Notes: a model not told the origin generated them from the letters alone. A stretch of 64,000 nucleotides of DNA from Penicillium oxalicum (GCF_001723175.1 NC_064652.1:744001-808000); one strand, 5' to 3'; counted from the stretch's first letter, positions 11,756 through 24,140 are shown. Program-made: numbers and translations.

Positions 11756-14657
11756 TTAGACAGTTTGGTTGAATCGGTCCTCCTCATCGCCAGCCTTGGT
11801 ATAAGTTTCACGAGTGTCCATCTGCTCCTGCTCATCCTGGCCCAAAGCAAGATTTTCTTTCTTCAACAGATCTTCCTCGACCGCAACCGGGGGATCAATC
11901 TCGGTCTCCTGCTCGACCTCGATAACGGTCTCAGCCTCCTTGAGGGGAGTCTTTTGCGTTTTGATGTTGTGGTTGTTGACAGGTGTAGAATCGTTAAAGA
12001 TGCGCAGAAGCATGGCGCGGCGATCTTCCTTAGGAAGCATCAGGTTGATGGAGTGCAGGGATCGCCAGAGGGGCAGAACCATTCGCTCGCTAGAAATGAA
12101 AGCATTAGCATACCATTACCCGAAAAAGTGTGTTGAGGAGAATGACAGGGGTGAAGCATCGCTTACTTTAGGCCATCTTCCTTGCCGTTGGGCTCGACCC
12201 GCAGAATACTGCAGCCCATTGGGATGTCCTTGACACGCTCACCAATCTCGTCAAGCTGCTTCCAACCATTGTCATTGACCTTGGGGAACATCTCAATGAG
12301 CAGGCGGCGCAGAGTCTCCCTCTGGGTCAGTGTCACGGTGCGGACATCGCCGAGCCACGGCTCAATGATTCTCAACCCGTCTGTCTGAATACGCCAACGG
12401 CAAACGTTCTCACGTTGGGCATCCTGCTTCACAAACATCTTCACACCGCAGTGGACAAACTTCATACCAGAACCTTCGTTCATCGTGAGAATATCGCGAG
12501 CGAGCGCACTTGTGTAGTAAACAGTCCGAGTGGGTTGGCCCTCGGCATTACGCACCATCCACCGATCGCGGGGGAACCGCTCTGATAGATCAAAGAACTC
12601 ATAGACGGGCACCAGCTCAGGGTGGTTAGGGTCCAGGTACTTGTAAGGCTCTTCCTGGGCCACCTTCTTCTTGAACCCTTGGGCCAAGGGAGCTGGAGCA
12701 GTGGCCGCTGGAGTGGTCTCGGTAGAAGTACCAACGTGCTCAGTCTCGACCACGGCAGGAGGAGGACGGTGAACCGGACGATCACCGATCAACACCTCGT
12801 TACCATCATCGAGCTTAGCTCTCTTCGCTGGAACTTCATCGTCCAAATCATCACCTTCGCGCTTGGCAGGTGATCCAGGCTCTGAGGCGTCGAGGGTTAC
12901 CGAGTATGGGGGCTGGTTGGAAGCCTCGGCGACCGATGCATTCTTGGCCAATTCGGCCTCGACTTCGGCGTCCGCCGGGACCAATTCATCCAAAGAATCT
13001 AACTTTTGATAGGGCTCGGCGTCTTTCTTGTTGCGACTATCAAGCTCGGCGGCAAGCGCTGCAACTGATCCCTTGGGCAGGAGTGGAATGACGTTTCCAG
13101 AGGTTTCAGGCTTCGCCTTGATCTCGGAGATTTTCTCGAGAACGGTGATGAAAAAGCCACCGGTATCCTGAAGGTGAGGATAAATGCGCATGCAGCGTTC
13201 GAGCGGAAGCTCTGCGGTCTCTCCGGAAGGAGGGAACATACCCTCCGCCAGTCTCGCCAGGCCGTTGCTGGTCTCCTCTTGCTGTCTCTGCTCAAGGACG
13301 TCCTTCCAGCTGGACCAGATACGGCCCTCACGATCCATGACCTTCCAGGACTTGAGACCAGGGCGGCGCTTGAGACCGGCAAGCTCCTCGCTGCAGTCAA
13401 TGATCTTGACATTCGCAGCACCACCGCATCGCTCAATGGCGCTGGCAATGACTGCTTCGTTCTCAACAGGGTTCATACTGCAGGTGGAGTACACGACGCG
13501 TCCGCCAACCTTCAGCATTTGCAGAGCACGAACGAGAATGCGCGCCTGGGTAGTGTAAAGACCTAGGGCGCTAGAAGGGCTCCAGTCTTTCCAAACACCA
13601 TAATTCTTCCGGGCGGTGCCGTCTCCCGAGCAGGGAACATCAGCCAAGATACGGTCAAACTTCAGGTATCGGTTGATAGGGCGCTTGCCCTCAGGAGCGG
13701 GCAGAGGAGGAAGCTTGATGGACGGGTACATTGTGGCATCGTGGTTCGTCACAATCAAATTAGGCGAGCTGAGACGCTTCATCTGGTGAATCAGAAGATG
13801 GGCACGCTTGTAGTCACTGTCGTTGGCGATCAGTAGTCCCGTGGTACGGCCGTCATCATTCAGGCCCTCAGGGCCCAGGGGCTCAGGTCCGGCATTGCCC
13901 TCCTTCACCTGCTTAGCAACATCCAGGATAGTTTCCTCTTCACCGGCATGCAGAGCCTCCATTAACTGTGCTGATTTACTGCCCGGGGCAGCGCACATAT
14001 CCAAGACAGTCATGCCCGGACGAATATCAATGAGAAGGGGAGGAATCATGCTGACAAGCTCTTGCCGACTGATGTTTCCGACTTCGGTCTCCGCAACGAG
14101 GAACTTTTGGAACGATGCGAAGGGCGCATGACGGCGAATGACTTGCTTGGGAGTGGTCATCGACCAGGCGAGCTGGTCTGGATACCACGACACAGGCCGT
14201 GGCGGCTCGACGGGCTGGCCTTCATACTCAATCGAAGTGATTTGGGGAACGTAGAAGTCTTTGAGTCGTTGCTGAACTGCGAGCGCATGGCTTCAGAAGC
14301 GAAGGTCAGCGAAAATCCAACGTAGACAATTTGAACAGTCTTGATGTCATGGAGCATTGTCGCGACACATACCCCCGAGAACCGGTGAAACGGAAGCTGT
14401 TCGGCAGATCTCTCTTAATTGCATTCCAGAATTCTTCCTTTTCTTCCTCGGGAATGAACTCAGGCTCGTTGTAGTATTTCTCGAGCTTTTCGTTAGTACG
14501 GCTGATGTCTTGCCAATTGGTGGAGCGCTCTGAGCGGCCACCGCCGCCGCCTCTACCACCGCGGTTTCCCTGCAATGAACATCGATTAATTTGACTGACT
14601 TGAAGTTTCGTTGTAATTGAAGCTGTTTCTTACCTTTCTGCCGCCGCGTTTACCCAT
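11756..14657 (-). CDS. NCL1: tRNA (cytosine-5)-methyltransferase, Trm4/NSUN2 type
   Basis: Nuclear enzyme that makes 5-methylcytosine at several tRNA positions using S-adenosylmethionine. Exons are 14657-14634, 14569-14373, 14290-12167 and 12089-11756, giving 892 aa. The first exon is only 8 codons (MGKRGGRK) and begins an Arg/Gly-rich N-terminus. The Rossmann core shows DMCAAPGSKSAQL (Cys about 173). The two cysteines of the RNA m5C family follow: the PC motif VPCSGDGTARKN (Cys about 294) and the nucleophile TC motif STCSMNPVENEAV (Cys about 344). The C-terminal block NERMVLPLWRSLHSINLMLP, conserved in Trm4, is rebuilt across the last intron. The tail is acidic and low complexity. The length is normal for Eurotiales homologues. 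Confidence 0.94.
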
Positions 14658-15195
14658 TTTGTATATGAAAGCGTTCGCGGTTGGCGTTAGGACTGCGGCA
14701 TCAAAAAAAAAGAGGGAAGATGCACCAGATTATCTAATCTCTCCTGTGGGGCAGACTCGTGCCAACACCCAATCACCATTCGCAGGTGCTCCGACTTGTG
14801 GCAGTGGACGATGATGGCTTAATGGCAATCCGCAATACCAAAAAATGCTTCCAGCTTGCGCCCTTTTGTCTTTCCAAATAGCCATCAGATTGTCACATTC
14901 TTGAGTGAGATTCAATCACTCCAAATACTGGGCAGCATGTGTACAGGAAACAATCCAGGAGTCACCAGTAGACAAAGGAAAAAGAGGCTCGATTGGTCTG
15001 CCACAACCCAGGCGACAGACTATGTATAGTCTACTATGGCAAACCATTAATTGCTATTTCACACACAAGTCCAGGGTCTAAACGTCAACCCAAAACAATG
15101 ATTGATAATACATTCAAACAAACACCCACAACCCCGGGTCCGAGGACTCCAGGACAGTCTTCTTTTAATCGCATCTACGATCAACGGAGGGCAAC
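14658..15195. other. Intergenic region between NCL1 and MAS1
   Basis: 538 bp holding the NCL1 promoter and the 3' end of the processing peptidase gene. Purine-rich just beside the NCL1 start. Nothing else recognised. Confidence 0.5.
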
Positions 15196-16949
15196 TTAAG
15201 ACAGGTTGCGAGACATGTCGTTGCGAATGCGCTGGTAGTCGAGAATACCCTCAATGCTTCCGACAGCGCTCATGGCAAGGTCCTGATCCCACAGCTTGCG
15301 GGTGGCGAAGTCCATGACATCCTTCGCGGTGATGGAGCCGATGACACGCTCAATGTCCTCGGGGGTGAGACGGCGACCAGTGGTCACAATCTGACGGCCA
15401 ATATCCTCAGCGACAGCGGTGGTGCCATCAAGGGACAGGAGGATGGAAGCCTTGAGCTGCGCCTTGGCACGGTCGACCTCAGCGCTGGAGACGCTGCGGC
15501 ACAGGCGAGACCACTCACGGAGAGTGAAGTGGATCAAGTCGTCAAGGTTGGTCAGGTTCTCGGAGACAAGGTAGATACCCCACAGACTGTAAATTCAAGA
15601 AGTGTTAGACAAGGCTATCATAAATGGCAGGGTGGAGGAAAGTAGCAGGGACTTCGCTCAAGATGCATGGGAGATGGGGCCAATGGTTCGTAAACTCACC
15701 CAGTGTCGCTGTAGCTGGTAGAGAAACTCATGAAGCTGTTGGCCAAGTGGTGGTGGCTGACGTGGTAGCTGAGCTTGCTACCAAGGAAAGGAGACTGGCC
15801 CATGGCACGGTCCCAGTTGCCGACGATAGCCTGAGCAACGAGAGCGGTGAAATAGTCGTCATCCTTCCAGCTGACACCCTCAACGGCAAGAGCGATGTGG
15901 GCAGAGGGAATGGTGTCGTCGCGAAGACGAACCTCGGAACCGATGAACTCGGGGGTACGCTTCTGCTCAGCAGCAATGGCGAGGGCAGCAGAGGTGGGAG
16001 GCTGGCTGGGAAGGCCACCGAAGTGCTCCTCAGCAAGACGAACGAGCTGCTCGTGGGGAATACCACCAGCACCAACGAGGACCATGCGGTCAGCAGTGTA
16101 GTTGGTCTTGATGTAGTCCGTCAAGTTCTCGCGGGTGATGGTCTGGATGTTCTCCTTGGGGCCAAGGATGGTGCGACCGAGGGGCTGGCCCTGGTAGGCG
16201 GTAGCGTGGAGGTGGTCAAAAACGACCTCCTCAAGCTGCTTGTCAACCTCCTCCTGCTCACGCAGGATCACGTCACGCTCACGCTCAATGGCGGCGGGCT
16301 CAAGCTTGGAGTTCTGGAGGATATCGGAGAGAATGTCGACGGCCTTGGGGACATCGTTATTGAAAGCCTTGGCGTAGTAGACAGTGTTTTCGCGCTGCGG
16401 GTATTCCAATTAGTGTCTTGTGCGCTTGAACGATGACAACGCTGGGGATTCCGGTCGTACCGATGTGTAGGCGTTGAGGTGAGCACCCATGTTCTCAATC
16501 TCCAACTCCAATTGGTGCTGCGAGCGCTTGTTGGTACCCTGTTCAAAGCTTCTGTTAGTGACATCCCGCTTTTCATGGTCAAATACGAGGATGACATCTA
16601 ACCTTGAAGGCCAAGTGCTCAAGGAAGTGTGCGGTGCCGTTGGTCTTGTCAGTCTCTGACCGGGAGCCAGCATCGATCCACACGCCGACGGTGGATGTCT
16701 GGGCCCATGGCGAGTAGTCGGTCGCGATCTAATAGTATGTGTTAGCGAAGACGCAGCGCCAACCATCCAGGTATGATTCGACGGCGATGCGGAACGTACG
16801 GTGAATCCGTTAGAGAGGGTGGTAGACTGGGTGGTGGATGGCAGCGCAACCGGCGAAGCGAAGCCACGCTTCACGGGCTGGATGGACTTGAGAGCCGCAC
16901 GGCTCCGGAGAGCCTGGTTGAGGTTGAGAGCCAAGCGGCGGGAGGCCAT
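15196..16949 (-). CDS. MAS1: Mitochondrial processing peptidase, beta subunit
   Basis: Catalytic zinc subunit of the matrix peptidase that cuts presequences from imported proteins, working with the alpha subunit MAS2. Five exons: 16949-16800, 16728-16603, 16538-16461, 16394-15700 and 15586-15196, giving 479 aa, a normal length. The start is the ATG at 16947-16949 (MASRRLALN); the triplets upstream in frame contain no ATG. The N-terminus is Arg-rich with no acidic residues in the first 40 and fits a matrix presequence. The inverted zinc motif HFLEH is at residues 84-88, with the distal acidic ligand expected in the [17 protein letters not shown] region. The glycine-rich substrate loop is visible as [22 protein letters not shown]. 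Intron 2 uses the less common donor GTTAGA. Confidence 0.95.
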
Positions 16950-17390
16950 TGCGGACAAATGGAATGGATGAGAGGGGAAGGGAGGTTGAGAAGAAAGAGC
17001 TGGTGTCGTCGGGGCCCTGAGGTTGAAGTTCGGAAGTCAAATTGTTCGCCCAGCTCATCAGCCAATCACATGACCCGCTTTTCCAAACCGCCTTTCCCAT
17101 CCCGATTACTTCCTTGCTCGCTGTCTGGTCAAGGACTTCCCAGATACCCGACCATAGGGTGAGTACTTTATCGTGAACACGACTGCAATTGGAGGAAGGT
17201 GCACAGAAATAATTATGTGGAACTTCATCTTTCACATTTTTACTCTTTTTTTTGAATGGAGAAGAAAACGGGTTGGTGTATTGATTTCATCGAGTCTTCT
17301 ACTGGGTCAAAGCGTCTCGTAGAACGAACCTCAAATCTCATTGACTTGAAGGTCCTCCCTTCCTCCCCATTTCTAAACGATTCCAGCTCC
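16950..17390. other. Intergenic region upstream of MAS1
   Basis: 441 bp between the MAS1 start and the 3' end of the DenD-like gene. It includes AATCACATGACC near 17067-17078, a CANNTG-type sequence of uncertain meaning. No gene seen. Confidence 0.45.
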
Positions 17391-18359
17391 TCATATGAAT
17401 GCACTTGCAAATCGCTTGATATTTTCCACCATGGACACATCCGCATGGAATCCCATCTTGAATGCACGATCAGTGGAGAATAGAGGCGTCCAAGACTGCA
17501 CAATCTTATCTGTGGCAGCGTCATACTTTTCCTCCACAAGTGCCCGGCGTTCCTTACCTCCGATCTCCTCGAGCGCCTGCAACATCTCATGCACGCTGAC
17601 TTTCAAGCCAGGCAAATTCACGGAACGGGATTCCCCAAAGGTCTCTTGAGGGACTGTGCGAGCATGGATCAAGTTCTTGATAATCGTACCAGGCGAACAG
17701 ATCCAAAGCTCTGTATCTTTGCCCACAGGCAAAATTGCCTTCCTGCCATGAAACGGCTCTCGAATGATGTCGCTTGCGAAGCTGCTGGCAGCCTGCGTGG
17801 GAGATCCCGCACGAACAGTGACTGTGGGAAGTCGCACGCTGCGACCATCGATGAATCCGCGACGAGAGTAGTCCGTCACTAGGGCCTCGATGATGAGTTT
17901 CTGTGTTCCGTATGATGACGACGGCACTGGAGGGAAGTTCGTTTCGTCGATGACGAATCCCAAAGGCGCTGGGCCATAAACAGCCAACGACGATGTGAAG
18001 ACAACCTTCACGCCCGGCATCGTGACTCGTAGTCGATCTAAGATGTACCGGGTCGCATCGAGATTGACCCGCATGCCCAATTCGAAGTTTGCTTCAGAGC
18101 CACTTGACATAATTCCGTGGAGGATATACACTGTCTCGTAGGGATGCGATTCATCGATCAATTCATCCACCTCCTTCGTGGACGTCAAATCAGCCTTGAC
18201 ACATCGTAGGCGACTGGCATGTTCAGCTGCCGACTCCGGTATGGTTGGCTCGATCACGTCGGTGATGGTGACAATGGTCGAAGCAGGTGTTGTTGCAAGG
18301 AGGCCAGCGGCGAGCTCCTGGCCAACATAACCGCCCGCGCCGGTGATTAGAATTGCCAT
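17391..18359 (-). CDS. NAD-dependent epimerase/dehydrogenase, DenD (D-erythronate dehydrogenase)-like
   Basis: Extended SDR of 322 aa in a single exon starting at ATG 18357-18359. The Rossmann motif TGAGGYVG occupies residues 6-13 and the catalytic pair is Tyr150/Lys154 in SYGTQK. Several blocks match the DenD group that oxidises D-erythronate or related tetronates in bacteria: FELGMRVNLDATR, FTSSLAVYGPAP, DYSRRGFIDGRSVRLPT, ASSFASDIIREP and a Trp-Ile-Cys-Ser-Pro segment followed by NLIHA. The family call is firm, but the fungal substrate is an inference. No kinase or isomerase partner of the bacterial tetronate pathway lies beside it. Confidence 0.85.
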   Translation of the reverse strand: MAILITGAGGYVGQELAAGLLATTPASTIVTITDVIEPTIPESAAEHASRLRCVKADLTSTKEVDELIDESHPYETVYILHGIMSSGSEANFELGMRVNLDATRYILDRLRVTMPGVKVVFTSSLAVYGPAPLGFVIDETNFPPVPSSSYGTQKLIIEALVTDYSRRGFIDGRSVRLPTVTVRAGSPTQAASSFASDIIREPFHGRKAILPVGKDTELWICSPGTIIKNLIHARTVPQETFGESRSVNLPGLKVSVHEMLQALEEIGGKERRALVEEKYDAATDKIVQSWTPLFSTDRAFKMGFHADVSMVENIKRFASAFI

Positions 18360-19541
18360 GACCGAGTTGAAGTGAAATCAGGTCTAAGAAGGGACGAGGT
18401 TGTGGTGCTTGGGTATGCTTGTCTTGGTGGTGGCGTAAATCAAGTTCAGTCACGAGCGAGATCACGAAGCGTACGTGATCGGTAGCATTCTTAGCAACGA
18501 GTCAGGATGCTGATAAGGGTAGTTTTATAGTCACCCCGTCTCAGCATCCATGACTCCGTTGATGGGGCCGTCTACTATGAACTGAACTCCTCCCCCACGC
18601 TCCGCCACCAAACGGGCTCCGAGTAGAGAAGCTGGAGCCACCAATAAGACCCTCCGCGCCCTTATTGACAGCAACCTAACGACGGGGTTGCCCCCACGGT
18701 ACATGAGAAATTCCTGGCACGGCCGAGTGTCAGTACTAAGGTTGCATTTTTGCGGTTCGGTCAAAAATCCGAGAGTCGATGCGGCCCCAGTGTGGGCGAC
18801 ATAGCGGAGGAAGTCCGAGGTCGAACATGATCCTCTCCAGTCGATGGTAATGCTCACATTGGTGCATCACCAACGAAGACATGCGATCAAAAGTTGTTTG
18901 GTGGTATGTGGGCCTTGAATCTCCATTGCCGGGCTTTCTCCGATGGCTCCCCTCCATTAGACGGTGACTACAGAAGATTCATTGCTGTGGGATACTTCAT
19001 TCAGCTAGTGTTCGGAGGGCATTATGTATGTCTAGGACTGCAAGTGAATACTGTATTGAACCTATTCCCTAGCACAGCTGGGTACACCCAGCTCACTTCA
19101 ATGGAATTGGATGCCCGCGCACCTGAATTCCAACCGACAGGGACATTTGGGTTGATTACATGTTGATGGATACTAGGCAAGGTTGGTGTTGTTCGAAATC
19201 CAACCAAGGCTAAGGTTACGGTACCCGATTTCCAAACCCTGACGGGCGCAAAGAGAGGGATACCCACGGGCATCAAGGCTGACTTCACATTACCGAATGT
19301 CGGCCGGAAGGTTCAAAGAAGAAAGAAAATCATTTCAGTGCGTGCATTTCCCAGAAATTGAGACCTATTTTGTGACGCAAGCAATCGTACATGGCAGAGA
19401 CGGAATCAAGTCACAGTGAAGAAGAGAAGCATTGGATACATCGCGGAACACATGACGAGAAAAAAAATAGAAAAGTGAAATGAAACCATAACGGCGAAAA
19501 AGAACAAAGACATGACCGAGCAAACCGATTAGGCACCCCTT
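18360..19541. other. Intergenic region between the DenD-like gene and fibrillarin
   Basis: 1.18 kb with no open frame of convincing composition. It should contain the DenD-like promoter and the fibrillarin 3' end. No RNA gene or repeat was recognised. Confidence 0.5.
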
Positions 19542-20759
19542 TTATGTGGAACGAGTGTAGATACCACCAACAATGCAGTGATCACGCTCGAAGGGCTCCA
19601 GAGTAAGCTGCTCCTTGGGCTTGATCTTCTCCTCACGCATCTTCTGGACTTCGCGGGTGAACACAACCTCGGCGGCGGCTGTGGAGTCGATACAGCTGGC
19701 CTTGATGGAGATGAGGACACCACCACCCTCCTTGAGGAACATGTGGGCGTTGAGACCGACGATACGGGCCTGGTCAGGCTGGGCAACGTCGGCGAAGATC
19801 ACGTCAACCATGGGGACAAGCATGCGGTAGCGGAGAGGGTGACGGGCATCCTCAACAATGGGGATAACGTTGGTGCGGTGAGTGGCCATGCCGATCAGAT
19901 CACGGCCGGAACGGTGGGAGAACTCGACAGCGTAAACGTTGCCGGTAGGTCCGACGATATCAGCGACGTGGGAGACGGAAGTACCACTGGCACCACCGAT
20001 GTAGAGAACCTTGGAACCGGGCTTCATGTAGATGTTGTCCAAACCACCAAGGATACCAGCGGCCAACTTGGAACGGAAGGGGTTCCACACACGGTACTCA
20101 GTCTTGGTGACAACACCATCATCACCGGCGGGGGACTCGACAGAGACACGCTTCTCACCGTAGACAGCCTCACCAGGAGTCAGGTTCTTGGTGACCAGCA
20201 GATCCTCCTTACCACCGCGGGCAACAAAGACACCAGCGTGACGGTGGTTCTCCTGTAAGAAGTGGAAAAAAAATCAGCGGTCAGCGATTGAACTTGAGCG
20301 TTACAGATGATCGTGAACTCCAGTGCTTCAAACTCACAATGATGACCTTAGCACCACCCTTGGCGCCAGCAGCACCACCGCGACCGCCGCGAGCACCGCC
20401 ACGGCCACCACGGCCACCGCGTCCACCACGACCAGGAGGGCCACCGCGAGCACCACCACGGCCACCACCACGGCCGCCGAAGCCACCGCCGCGACCACCA
20501 CCGAAACCGCCTTTAGGTAAGTGAAAACCCGATTAGCAGACTGTATATGAATTGATTGGCGAGTAGACAAATCGGGGCAAGGTGGACGATTGATTGGAGC
20601 GTGAGAAAAAGAGTGCATCACAATCACCGATGTGTGAAAGATTTGTCTATCGCTTGAGAATGAGCTGAAACACTAACCACGACCACCAGCGCCGCCACGA
20701 GGAGCGCCACCACGACCACCACGGGGAGGACCACCACGGCCACGAGGAGCGAAAGCCAT
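19542..20759 (-). CDS. NOP1: Fibrillarin, box C/D snoRNP 2'-O-methyltransferase
   Basis: Nucleolar methyltransferase that modifies pre-rRNA guided by box C/D snoRNAs. Exons 20759-20678, 20510-20338 and 20252-19542 give 321 aa. The N-terminus ([18 protein letters not shown] and onward, about 80 residues) is a glycine/arginine-rich domain split by intron 1. It is followed by the conserved [20 protein letters not shown]. The SAM site is seen in [20 protein letters not shown] and [27 protein letters not shown] and [20 protein letters not shown] complete the fold. Intron 1 is 167 nt with a GTTAGT donor. I looked for a box C/D snoRNA inside it and did not see paired C and D boxes. Confidence 0.96.
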
Positions 20760-21393
20760 TATGTTGTTTTTGGGGGAGGCTTCGCGTAGGAAGAGAAGTC
20801 GAAGAAGGTTGAAGTCGAGCTAACGAGTGCTCAGACCAGGTATGAGAGGATGAAAAAAAAGATCGGCCTCGTGTGCGTGAGTCGATCAAAAATTGGATGC
20901 GATAGACACAATAATGGAAATTACTGAGTCAAGCAGTTGGTTGAAAGAAAAAGGACCGTCAAGGTGCAATTGCGTGCGGGTCGAAGCCGGTGCTGCTCGT
21001 TGATCGGTCGAGATTTTTTTGCGCCTGCTGGATCTTTCAGAAAATCAGAACTGCGCTAGCCTCTTTCGCGTTAGCATGAAGGCGACCGCCCAGACCACGT
21101 GATATGGCTGCTTGCAAACTTCTAAAGCGAGCTCACGTGATTTAAAGGAACCCTGGGATGGTGATCTTCAACTGCTGCAGCTGCTATACGTCCTAACGCT
21201 AGGTGCCTGTAGTAGAGCTTTTGGGTATATTACACATTGCAATCCATTATGAACAAAACCCAAGCCATTGTAGTCCTACGTTGGCGGGTGGAGAATACAT
21301 GTACTATCGCATGAAAGACATTCGATCGTTCGCCTACCAGAACTTCCGTGTCCGCCAACGCACTCAATGGGCTAGGAATCATTCAGCAGTTGA
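20760..21393. other. Fibrillarin upstream region
   Basis: 634 bp between the fibrillarin start and the 3' end of the DUF3455-type gene. It contains the two CACGTGAT boxes listed separately and no supported gene. Confidence 0.5.
21096..21141. promoter_or_regulatory. Paired CACGTGAT boxes upstream of fibrillarin
   Basis: CACGTGAT occurs at 21096-21103 and again at 21134-21141, in the same orientation, 337-382 bp upstream of the fibrillarin ATG. CACGTGA is the core bound by bHLH factors of the Cbf1/Pho4 type. Assignment to fibrillarin rather than the neighbour rests on position only. Confidence 0.45.
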
Positions 21394-22210
21394 CTAACGG
21401 GCGTAGAAGTAGTAGTTGGCCGAGTACTGGATCTCAAAGGCAGCTGGGAGACCTTTGCAAGTGCTAGGAGCACCGCCAGACGCTGTATCAACTCGGTAGA
21501 CGCTTGCGTAATCGCCCACGGTAGTATTGATCGTTGACAAGTACAACCAAGCTACAGCCCCGTGTTCTCCCTTGACAGCATCCGGTGGAGCATCTATTGA
21601 GCCCTCCTTCTTTGTGCGGACTATTCCGAATTGCTTCGTCGGTGTGGTGTCGAGGTTAAAGGTGGGCACTGTGCCGGCGAAGAAGTGATGCCCCATCAGC
21701 TCTAAGTTTGCTGGCGGAAAGGCTGCAAGGTTGCTGGCTGGCAGAGAGATTCTGTAGGCAATGTCGGGTAGGAGGTGCAGAAGATCCGGGAAATCTGCAG
21801 CCAGGCAAGTTGCATTGTAAAGATTGGCGACAGCGCCGACCAAAGCGGGCTTTGAATGAGACGTGGAGTCGGCACAAGTGTAGTTCTAGGGAGTCGATTA
21901 GTGCATCGAAATCAGATGTGAGATGATCACAAGCAAGACATACCTGTGTTCCTCTTCCAAGTGCCACATACACTGGCGTCGTCCCGTCTTGGCTGGGCTG
22001 CCACTCAGATGCATACGAGGGAAGAGTGATCTTGGATGTATCACAAATGGCTGATGGGGATGTACTCTGTTGGACACGATTGATGTACATGCTGACTTTA
22101 GAGTAGAAGTCTGCAAGCTCGTTGGAGAACTCGTAGACGCCATCAAAATAGTTTGCCGGAGCTGCCAGCGACACTGTCGCTAGCGAGAGAAGAAAGTGCA
22201 CAGTGCGCAT
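21394..22210 (-). CDS. Secreted DUF3455-type protein of unknown function
   Basis: Predicted extracellular protein of 252 aa in two exons, 22210-21944 and 21885-21394. A signal peptide is clear (MRTVHFLLSLATVSLAAPAN). The mature part carries the motif VALGRGTQNYTC, rebuilt across the intron, then SKPALVGAVANLYNATC and FDLDTTP-like text, and ends with FEIQYSANYYFYAR. This pattern is that of the fungal DUF3455 family, whose members are sometimes labelled malate dehydrogenase in databases without a dehydrogenase domain. Cysteines in pairs and NYT/NAT/NTT sequons suggest disulfides and N-glycosylation. The function is not known. Confidence 0.8.
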
Positions 22211-24140
22211 GTCGAAGCCAGTTCGAACACTGAATATATGGAGAATGATGTAAGAACGGAGTGATGGGTGACCTTCTCTGCGTTCGATCAGACCGAGTCG
22301 CGAAAAGAATCAAAAGAAAACACAAAACAATAGCAGGTTCCGGCCTTGCACAGCGCCAGGCTGTCTGTATGAGAAGGAGAAAAGAGAAAATGGCTGGTGG
22401 ACAGGAAAAGTGCAGACCGCTGCAAGCGAAAAGGATGGGAAGATGATGTTGATTTCAGACTGGCATATTCTGGCGACAGAAGACACATATAAAGCCAAAT
22501 GTGGTCTTACCCACACGGCTCCTATTCAATCTTGTGTTAAAGATAGTAACATCCGTCGGACTCGAAATAGGAATCTATTAAAAAAAAAGTCACAAAATGC
22601 GAAAACACGGGCACTGGCAGGGATCAAGACGGCACTGAGACCACTTATTGGTCCTGAATGGCGCCGCGAGTTATCTTCACCACCTGCTGTGCAACCTCAT
22701 TCGCCTCTGATCCAGATCGACTCGAGATCCATTTAATCTCCGTGCGCGCTAAGCAAAACAGAACAAGTCTCAATGGGCGGCAAGGCCCAGGAGCCTTTCC
22801 GGTTTGTCAGAGGCCCATGCGGCGGGACTTGGATGGTCCCGGAGAGAATACCAGGTTCTATTTCGGCATATGTGCAGAGAACTGGAGACTGTCCATGTGT
22901 CATCGGACTATTAATAAGTCGACATTGCATGGCAGCATCTCACCGTGGATGTGATGGGCGGTCGGTTATGCAGTGTGATAGCTCGAAGAGGTTAGCCTGC
23001 AGATTGAAGAGAACCCGCAAAGGCTTTGCTCCCACCGAGCCTTTTCGGCAGACACTAGAGGAGCCAGGATGCCATTCGAAGGCAAGAAGAGGCTCAATAT
23101 GCACAACAGTATCATAAGAGGGCAAAATCGGGCATACTCAAGATATGTCGACGTGGAAGCCGAGAGAGGAAATTCTTGATGACTCGAACCTATCCTGAGT
23201 GTTCAGGGCATCAACTCCCATCAATGGTCCCCATCATTTTGGCAGAGGGCCCAAGCGGACGGCACACACGGGAGGAGCGGGGGCTCACGCTTACTCCAGT
23301 CCTGTTCAGTTGTTCCGTTTCAGCGTACATTTTCTCCTCAGATCAGTCATGAGGCTTTCCTTGCGCATGTGAGGCTTCTGGATTCTCCGACCGTTGGCAA
23401 CACGTGTGCGGGAGCGAACCCTGTTCATACATCCGGAAGGGCTTTCTACATTTGCATGTCAGATCCTGATGGTCGCCGAGGCATAGTTATAGCTCTCCTC
23501 AAATCAGAACAGCAAGTCCACCACCGAGTGCTCTGCTTCGCATGCTTTCTCTTTTCGCGCGAGGATAAAAATGTCACAAACCAAAGTCAGCTTCGAGCCA
23601 CCGGGAGGTCAAGTGCAGGCTAGGTTTTGCAAGAGACAGCAGTAGTCAGGGCCAGGTACCCCAACACCATGCACTACCTACGCCATCGTGTGCCAGATAA
23701 CGAAAAGCAAATTATTCTCTTCGCACCGGGTGTCCCAACATAGTCTCACAGCTAGGTCGTCCCACCGCACAGGCTTATGTTTGGCAGCAGACGGGCCGTT
23801 AGCGGAGAGACTCTGTGTGCTAGACGGCTGGTTTTTATTCCGAGAAAAAAATGAGAGATTTCATCGTTGAAAGAGTTCCTTCAAATTTACCAATGTATGC
23901 GGCAGAAAATTGGCCTCCTCTTCTGAGGGATCCATTCCAAAAGAGAGGCCTCTCGCTCAAAAAACTCCACGATATCGATGACCCGTCATATGAAAGATGG
24001 ACTGAAGTAGACATCAGAGAAAAGAAAATCGAGAAATGAACTTCCAACTATCGCTGTGGACGCATGAGATAGATTGCTCAACCAAGACACTGCCGCCAAG
24101 GAGGACACATGCGAATTCCGTAGCGACAGGGCAAAAAGTC
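22211..24140. other. 1.9 kb intergenic region
   Basis: Lies between the secreted protein start and the CASP gene stop. Several open frames of 60-115 codons exist on both strands, but they overlap each other, lack family motifs and have no plausible splice partners. No tRNA-like B box was found by eye. Confidence 0.5.

Noticed and set aside
20511..20677. Possible intronic snoRNA in fibrillarin intron 1
   Set aside because: No convincing C box (RUGAUGA) and D box (CUGA) pair with terminal stem could be found by eye.
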